From assembly GCA_964453645.1 (NCBI GenBank), contig CAYVRJ010000002.1, forward strand, positions 186,001 through 250,000: a stretch of DNA of 64,000 bases. The letters run 5' to 3'. The DNA comes from CAYVRJ01 sp964453645 (GTDB lineage: Bacteria; Bacillota; Clostridia; Christensenellales; JAWKQI01). The position numbers and the translations under genes are program-made. Under the pieces are notes generated by a model that saw only the letters and a list, made by a program, of their open reading frames with translations, searched no databases and was not told where the DNA came from. The first letter of the stretch is position 1; every line of letters starts with the position of its first letter. This document shows, in pieces, positions 60,121 to 64,000 of the stretch.

Positions 60121-61401
60121 TTAATCTACGTTTTTATTGACCTCAGGGATATTAATTTCCGTGATGCGAACTCCGTAATTATCGTCAACCACCACAACTT
60201 CTCCCTTAGCGATTAAAATTCCATTGACTAAAACTTCAACGCTCTCCCCTGCTAATTTGTCCAGCACGATTACGGATCCCGTATTTAACTCCATAATCTC
60301 TTTAATTTTTTTCTTTGCTTTACCTAGCTGAACGGTCACTTTCATGGGAACGTCCATGATCATTCCAATGTGATCCATAGGGATACCCAAGAAGCTATCT
60401 CCCGCATCAAATGTAGGATATTGCACAGTCTGTGCTTGAACGCCATGTCGAACCACATGGCCTTGAGGTTGACTAAATTGGGGTTGCTGTGGCATATAAC
60501 CATACTGTGGTTGTGGTGCACTTTGGGGTTGGGGCGGTGGCGGTGGTGGTGGCGCATACTGTTGGCTCGGAACACTTTGTTCCATAGCAAACTGATTGCT
60601 TGGTTGATCCACCATGTGTGCAGTTGAATAATTATTTTCTTCAACCATAATTGCCTGATCGGAGTTCATTAGTCCGTCGACCTCCTCATTACTTTCTTCG
60701 TTTTGAGCATTGAGTAACGCTTCTACTTGCGATTTTGCAAAACTGAGTGGCACAATTTGCATTATATCACTCTTTAATAACCCCTCTATCTCCATTAAAA
60801 ATGATATTCTAACTAATATGTCCGTATGCGCAAACATATCTGAAATGGAATCGTCGGATAATAAGATATGTTTGGTGCTGGGCGTGGAAATATTCACCGT
60901 CTTTCCTAGGATGTTAGCCATGGATGTGGCGGAAGAACCCACCATTTGGTTCATAACTTCCCGAATGGCACTCAAATGAATCTCATCCAACTCTAAATTT
61001 GATTCATCCACATCACCCTCTCCACCCATCAGCAGATCAGTAATCAGCGCTACATCGTATTCTTTCAGCAGTAACAAGTTGTTCCCGTCAATCCCTTCGG
61101 TGTACGAAACTTCAACCACAACAATGGGCGCAGGATATTCTTTTTGTAAAGAATTTAAGGTATGCACAGAGGTGCGCGGCGTCGTAATAGTTACTTTTCT
61201 GCCCAACATGGAAAACAAAGTCGTTGCCGAAGTTCCCATACTAATGTTGCCTATTTCACCAAGTACATCTACTTCCTCTTGAGACAGGTAGTCTTCAAGT
61301 TTTAACTCAGCAATATCATTTATTGCAATGTCTGAATCCAAACGACCACTTCCCATGAGCATTTCTTCAATTTGTTCGGGTGTTAAATAATCATTGCTCA
61401 C
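60121..61401 (-). CDS. fliY: Flagellar switch protein FliY (CheC-like and FliN-like)
   Basis: FliY is the Gram-positive switch component with CheY-P phosphatase activity. The CheC-like domain has two ExxN motifs, EIGNISMGTSATTLFSMLG and EVMNQMVGSSATSMANILG. A Pro/Gln-rich linker (about 280-330) leads to the FliN (SpoA) domain, IPMTVTVELG-like at VPMKVTVQLGKAKK and LNTGSVIVLDKLAGESVEV. The start is GTG at 61401, chosen because AAGGAGAA lies 8 bases upstream; it overlaps fliM by 11 bases. No separate fliN is seen. Confidence 0.94.
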   Translation of the reverse strand: MSNDYLTPEQIEEMLMGSGRLDSDIAINDIAELKLEDYLSQEEVDVLGEIGNISMGTSATTLFSMLGRKVTITTPRTSVHTLNSLQKEYPAPIVVVEVSYTEGIDGNNLLLLKEYDVALITDLLMGGEGDVDESNLELDEIHLSAIREVMNQMVGSSATSMANILGKTVNISTPSTKHILLSDDSISDMFAHTDILVRISFLMEIEGLLKSDIMQIVPLSFAKSQVEALLNAQNEESNEEVDGLMNSDQAIMVEENNYSTAHMVDQPSNQFAMEQSVPSQQYAPPPPPPPQPQSAPQPQYGYMPQQPQFSQPQGHVVRHGVQAQTVQYPTFDAGDSFLGIPMDHIGMIMDVPMKVTVQLGKAKKKIKEIMELNTGSVIVLDKLAGESVEVLVNGILIAKGEVVVVDDNYGVRITEINIPEVNKNVD

Positions 61402-62389
61402 CAGTAAAATTCTCCTTAATGATCTCAGCAATCTGGATTGCCTGTTTTTGACCTGATAATCCTAAAACTCCCTTAAATTTGGGGATATGCTCCAAATTTA
61501 CAGTGATTAATTGTTTAATGTGATGATCTAAACACAGTACATCTCCCACTTTAATAGTGAGTAATTCGCGGATCGTGGTTTGTGCTTCATTAAATACAAC
61601 CCTTAATGTTGCCTCCGTGTTTTCAAGTTGCTTGCGAATTTGCTCATTGGCTTGCCCGTCATTACTGCGGGGCAAACTGCCCAGCATCCATCGGCTGGAT
61701 GTCAGCAACTTGGCAATGGGCTGCAATGCCACGTGGGGTATGCAAATTGTCATCATATCCTCAACCTTGTCAATTTTCACATTGAGCGTGATGATGGCAG
61801 CAGGTTCGTTTGTGGCTGTGATTTGAGTAAACTGAGCACTTGTTTCAATACGTGCTAAATTGGAACGCACCTCACAAACCTTTTCCCAAGCTTCGGATAA
61901 ATAACCTAAAACCTTATGCATGACATTTTCCAGCATAAGAATTTCTATTTCAGTAAAGGATTTATTTACTTCAGTATATTCAGCGATACCGCCGAACAAT
62001 CGACTCACAATACCGTACGCCAAAGGTGCTGTCAGTTCAATTAAGATAGAACCGTGTAGTGGTTGCATATCCACAACACCTAAAACAACGGGGGTGGGAA
62101 TAGAGTTGTTAAATTCGCCAAACAACTGCTCTTCCACCGAGATTACAGTTGCTTCACATATGGTGCGAAGCATACCTGTCAAGCGAGTTGACAACAAATA
62201 CGCAAAGTTATCAAACAAAATATTGAGGGTTCGCATATGTTCTTTTGGGAACTTATTGGCAGTTTTAAAGTCATACAATCGAACACCAGAATCTTGCTTT
62301 TTGTCTTCGTTGGATGATTCAACTTTTTCCCCGGATGTCAACGCATTTAACAGATCATCTATTTCGTTTTGAGATAATACAGTTGCCAA
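61391..62389 (-). CDS. fliM: Flagellar motor switch protein FliM
   Basis: FliM receives CheY-P. The N-terminal LSQNEIDDLLNAL is the CheY-binding peptide. The CheC-like middle domain lies at about 45-230 (RTLNILFDNFAYLLSTRL), and the C-terminal SpoA domain has IRELLTIKVGDVLCLDHHI. The 332 residues are normal. The start is TTG with GGGAGG 7 bases upstream. It is translationally coupled to fliY. Confidence 0.96.
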   Translation of the reverse strand: MATVLSQNEIDDLLNALTSGEKVESSNEDKKQDSGVRLYDFKTANKFPKEHMRTLNILFDNFAYLLSTRLTGMLRTICEATVISVEEQLFGEFNNSIPTPVVLGVVDMQPLHGSILIELTAPLAYGIVSRLFGGIAEYTEVNKSFTEIEILMLENVMHKVLGYLSEAWEKVCEVRSNLARIETSAQFTQITATNEPAAIITLNVKIDKVEDMMTICIPHVALQPIAKLLTSSRWMLGSLPRSNDGQANEQIRKQLENTEATLRVVFNEAQTTIRELLTIKVGDVLCLDHHIKQLITVNLEHIPKFKGVLGLSGQKQAIQIAEIIKENFTGEQ

Positions 62390-62432
62390 TTACTTACCTC
62401 CCTTCAAATCAATTTAATATAGAAATACAATT

Positions 62433-62834
62433 TTATTGAACAAGCAAGTCACTGAAAATAACTCTTTTAAATATATCTACTTGAAACTCGCTGTTTAATT
62501 TGCTGCAAATTTTATCGGATAAAGTTTTTTCAAGGTTGGGATCGTTAAAATCCTCTTCTTTTAAACTGCGAAGGATGAAGGTGATATCGTTGCGAACGAG
62601 TGCATTTTCATTTGTGAGCATTTCTGTCTGATCTTCGCTCATTCCCAAGGAAACTGTCACCTTGACAAGACTTTCGGATTCAAACAAGTTGGTTACAAAA
62701 TATTCGCCGGGAGAATAGTAAACTAATACTTCTCTGGTGTTTTCCTCTCCGCCGCCGCCAAACAAACCGCATGCACTGGTTGTCAGTACAATTGTTACTA
62801 TTAAAATTATCAATATAAAACTTTGTTTTTTCAT
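62433..62834 (-). CDS. fliL: Flagellar basal body-associated protein FliL
   Basis: FliL surrounds the stator and helps it at high load. A single N-terminal hydrophobic segment (about 5-20) precedes a soluble domain of about 110 residues with FVTNLFESESLVKVTVSLGM and RSLKEEDFNDPNLEKTLSDK, typical of FliL. The segment ends TTSACGLFGG, which resembles a lipobox with Cys22. ATG at 62834 has AAGGAGTG 9 bases upstream. It lies between motB and fliM. Confidence 0.88.
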   Translation of the reverse strand: MKKQSFILIILIVTIVLTTSACGLFGGGGEENTREVLVYYSPGEYFVTNLFESESLVKVTVSLGMSEDQTEMLTNENALVRNDITFILRSLKEEDFNDPNLEKTLSDKICSKLNSEFQVDIFKRVIFSDLLVQ

Positions 62835-62897
62835 GCCACAATACACTCCTTATTAATAGTATGTTAATGTTGTGTTTATCCTAGTCAAAAAATATTT

Positions 62898-63752
62898 TTA
62901 GCTCTTCCCATCCACAGCTTTTCTCTCAATTAAGAAGGTAACTCTGCGATTGGATGCTTGGCCTTCCTTTGTCGCATTGCTGGCTATGGGATGCATCTCG
63001 CCGTAACCTGCTGCGGAGATTTTATCCACAGGATATCTTCCCCTGTCCACCACAAACCGAAGTACATTAGTCGAACGCATTACTGACAAATCCCAATTGT
63101 CTTTAAAATAGGCATTGTTAATGGGCACATTGTCCGTATGACCTTCAATCCGAAGGTTTGCGATTAAATCAACGGAGTCAAGCAGTAATCCAGAGACTTC
63201 CAGCAGAATTTTTTCTGCATTTTCATCCTTAATGGTGGCTCGACCGGAGTCAAATAATATTCCATCCATGGCAACTAAAAATATTTTATTGCCCTCTTTT
63301 TGAGCATTTAAGCTGGAATTGAGTTCGTTTAAATCGATATAATCGGTTATGCGTTTAAACAAATTATCAAACTGCTCTCTGAGTTGCAATTCCTGGGTGG
63401 TCAACACTTCCACTTGTTCGGGAGACATGTTTTGAAATTGCTCCTTTAACTCTTTGAGCAATTTTGCCTCTTCATCTTTTTTCTTTTGATCCTTGCGCCT
63501 ATTCACCAATCCAACATCAAATTCCGACTGTTTTTCCGTTGGGTTTAATGGGTCAAAAGTGGAAATTTGAGCAGTGGGTGGTGCACCCGTAAAGGTTTCT
63601 ACCAATTGCTTCCACTTAGAAACATCAATGGATGAAAACGAATACAACAATACAAAAAACGTCAATACCAAGGTGATCAAATCACCATACGTATCCATAT
63701 AGTTGTAACCTGGATCCTCCTCAGCAGCTCTCCGTTTCCTAGCCATTGGCAT
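62898..63752 (-). CDS. motB: Flagellar stator protein MotB
   Basis: MotB anchors the stator to peptidoglycan and takes part in ion flow. One membrane helix (about 24-42) follows the plug-side YNYMDTYGD, where Asp24 is the likely ion-binding residue. The C-terminal OmpA-like domain (about 150-280) has IEGHTDNVPINNAYFKDNWD and SAAGYGEMHPI. The start is ATG at 63752 or 63746 after AAGGAGAT. It overlaps the end of motA. Confidence 0.94.
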   Translation of the reverse strand: MPMARKRRAAEEDPGYNYMDTYGDLITLVLTFFVLLYSFSSIDVSKWKQLVETFTGAPPTAQISTFDPLNPTEKQSEFDVGLVNRRKDQKKKDEEAKLLKELKEQFQNMSPEQVEVLTTQELQLREQFDNLFKRITDYIDLNELNSSLNAQKEGNKIFLVAMDGILFDSGRATIKDENAEKILLEVSGLLLDSVDLIANLRIEGHTDNVPINNAYFKDNWDLSVMRSTNVLRFVVDRGRYPVDKISAAGYGEMHPIASNATKEGQASNRRVTFLIERKAVDGKS

Positions 63753-64000
63753 CTATCTCCTTTTGAGCTTCTCCAGTGTTCATCGCCTGAATATCCATAT
63801 GTGCTAAGAAAGCTTCTAATTTTTCACGAATAATACGAGGATTTTCACCGTCCTGAATGGACAAAATTCCCTCTAACAATATTTCTTTTTGCAATTGTTC
63901 ATTTGCAGAGTAGGTTTTCAATTTTCTTGCAATGGGGGTGAAAACAAGGTTTGCAAGGACAACGCCGTAAAACGTAGTTACCAATGCAACGGACATAGAA
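63739..64000 (-). CDS. motA: Flagellar stator protein MotA (partial)
   Basis: Only the C-terminal 87 residues or so are inside the window, and the gene continues past the right edge. The sequence VALVTTFYGVVLANLVFTPIA is the last membrane helix of MotA, and the cytoplasmic tail LLEGILSIQDGENPRIIREK is family-typical. MotA and MotB are in the usual order, motA first, overlapping by 14 bases. Confidence 0.93.
   Translation of the reverse strand, partial: SMSVALVTTFYGVVLANLVFTPIARKLKTYSANEQLQKEILLEGILSIQDGENPRIIREKLEAFLAHMDIQAMNTGEAQKEIDANG

Noticed and set aside
1..64000. CRISPR arrays, insertion sequences, prophage genes, tRNA or rRNA genes, toxin-antitoxin or defence islands
   Set aside because: No direct-repeat array, transposase, integrase, phage structural gene, cloverleaf-forming sequence or defence-type gene was seen.

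Overview
The window is a gene-dense chromosome segment of a low-GC, flagellated, endospore-forming Bacillota, most likely class Clostridia. The signs are a Bacillus-type chemotaxis set (CheC, CheD, FliY with both CheC-like and FliN-like parts), a SpoIIE phosphatase, a SpoVB-like flippase, an RqcP/YabO-type S4 protein, a class A RNase P RNA, and Gram-positive gene orders (dnaG-rpoD-trmK-nif3, dnaX-ybaB-recR). Ribosome binding sites are mostly GGAGG-like and many genes start with TTG. I saw no insertion sequence, prophage, CRISPR array, rRNA or tRNA, and no gene-free stretch over 300 bases.

Layout. 1-5 kb: ruvC-ruvA (leftward, ruvA cut by the window edge), a solitary mreB, lysS-greA and a Myb/RsfA-like DNA-binding protein. 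5-17 kb: an unknown protein, hisC-ispE, an RNA-modification run (RlmI-like methyltransferase and two RluA-type pseudouridine synthases), an SGNH hydrolase, an orphan solute-binding protein followed by a SpoVB-like flippase and MazG, then HU, RqcP and a fused IspDF. With ispE, three steps of the MEP isoprenoid pathway are here. 17-28 kb: ahcY, a FecR-domain lipoprotein, a class II aldolase, a DHH phosphoesterase, rnpB, and the leftward operon dgt-dnaG-rpoD-trmK-nif3-zinc-ribbon. 28-37 kb: a DivIVA-like coiled coil, pncB, lgt, thrS (no TGS domain), recR, ybaB, dnaX, and a membrane-tethered sugar-binding-like protein. 37-46 kb: two exported unknowns, a UPF0303 protein, spoIIE, an NfeD-like protein, and an asd-dapA-dapB lysine/DAP operon in which DapB carries a C-terminal aspartokinase-type ACT pair.

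46-64 kb is a motility and chemotaxis island. Reading leftward from the right edge: motA, motB, fliL, fliM, fliY, cheB and comFB. A rightward insert follows, holding a FliK-like gene and an FlhB C-terminal-like gene. Leftward again: cheC, cheD, cheY, a Cys/His hydrolase with no signal peptide, fliD, fliS, a FliT/FlgN-like chaperone, yaaR, cheW, cheR, cheY, cheA and an L,D-transpeptidase lipoprotein. The products make the stator, the switch complex, the phosphorelay with its adaptation branch, and the filament cap with its chaperones. A sigmaD-type promoter can be read in front of fliD and a near-consensus sigmaA promoter in front of cheC.

Most genes are conserved core functions. The points most worth following are the DapB-ACT fusion, the leaderless hydrolase in the flagellar operon, a periplasmic-binding fold interrupted by a Thr/Pro linker, the ComFB protein beside cheB, and several overlapping regulatory structures.
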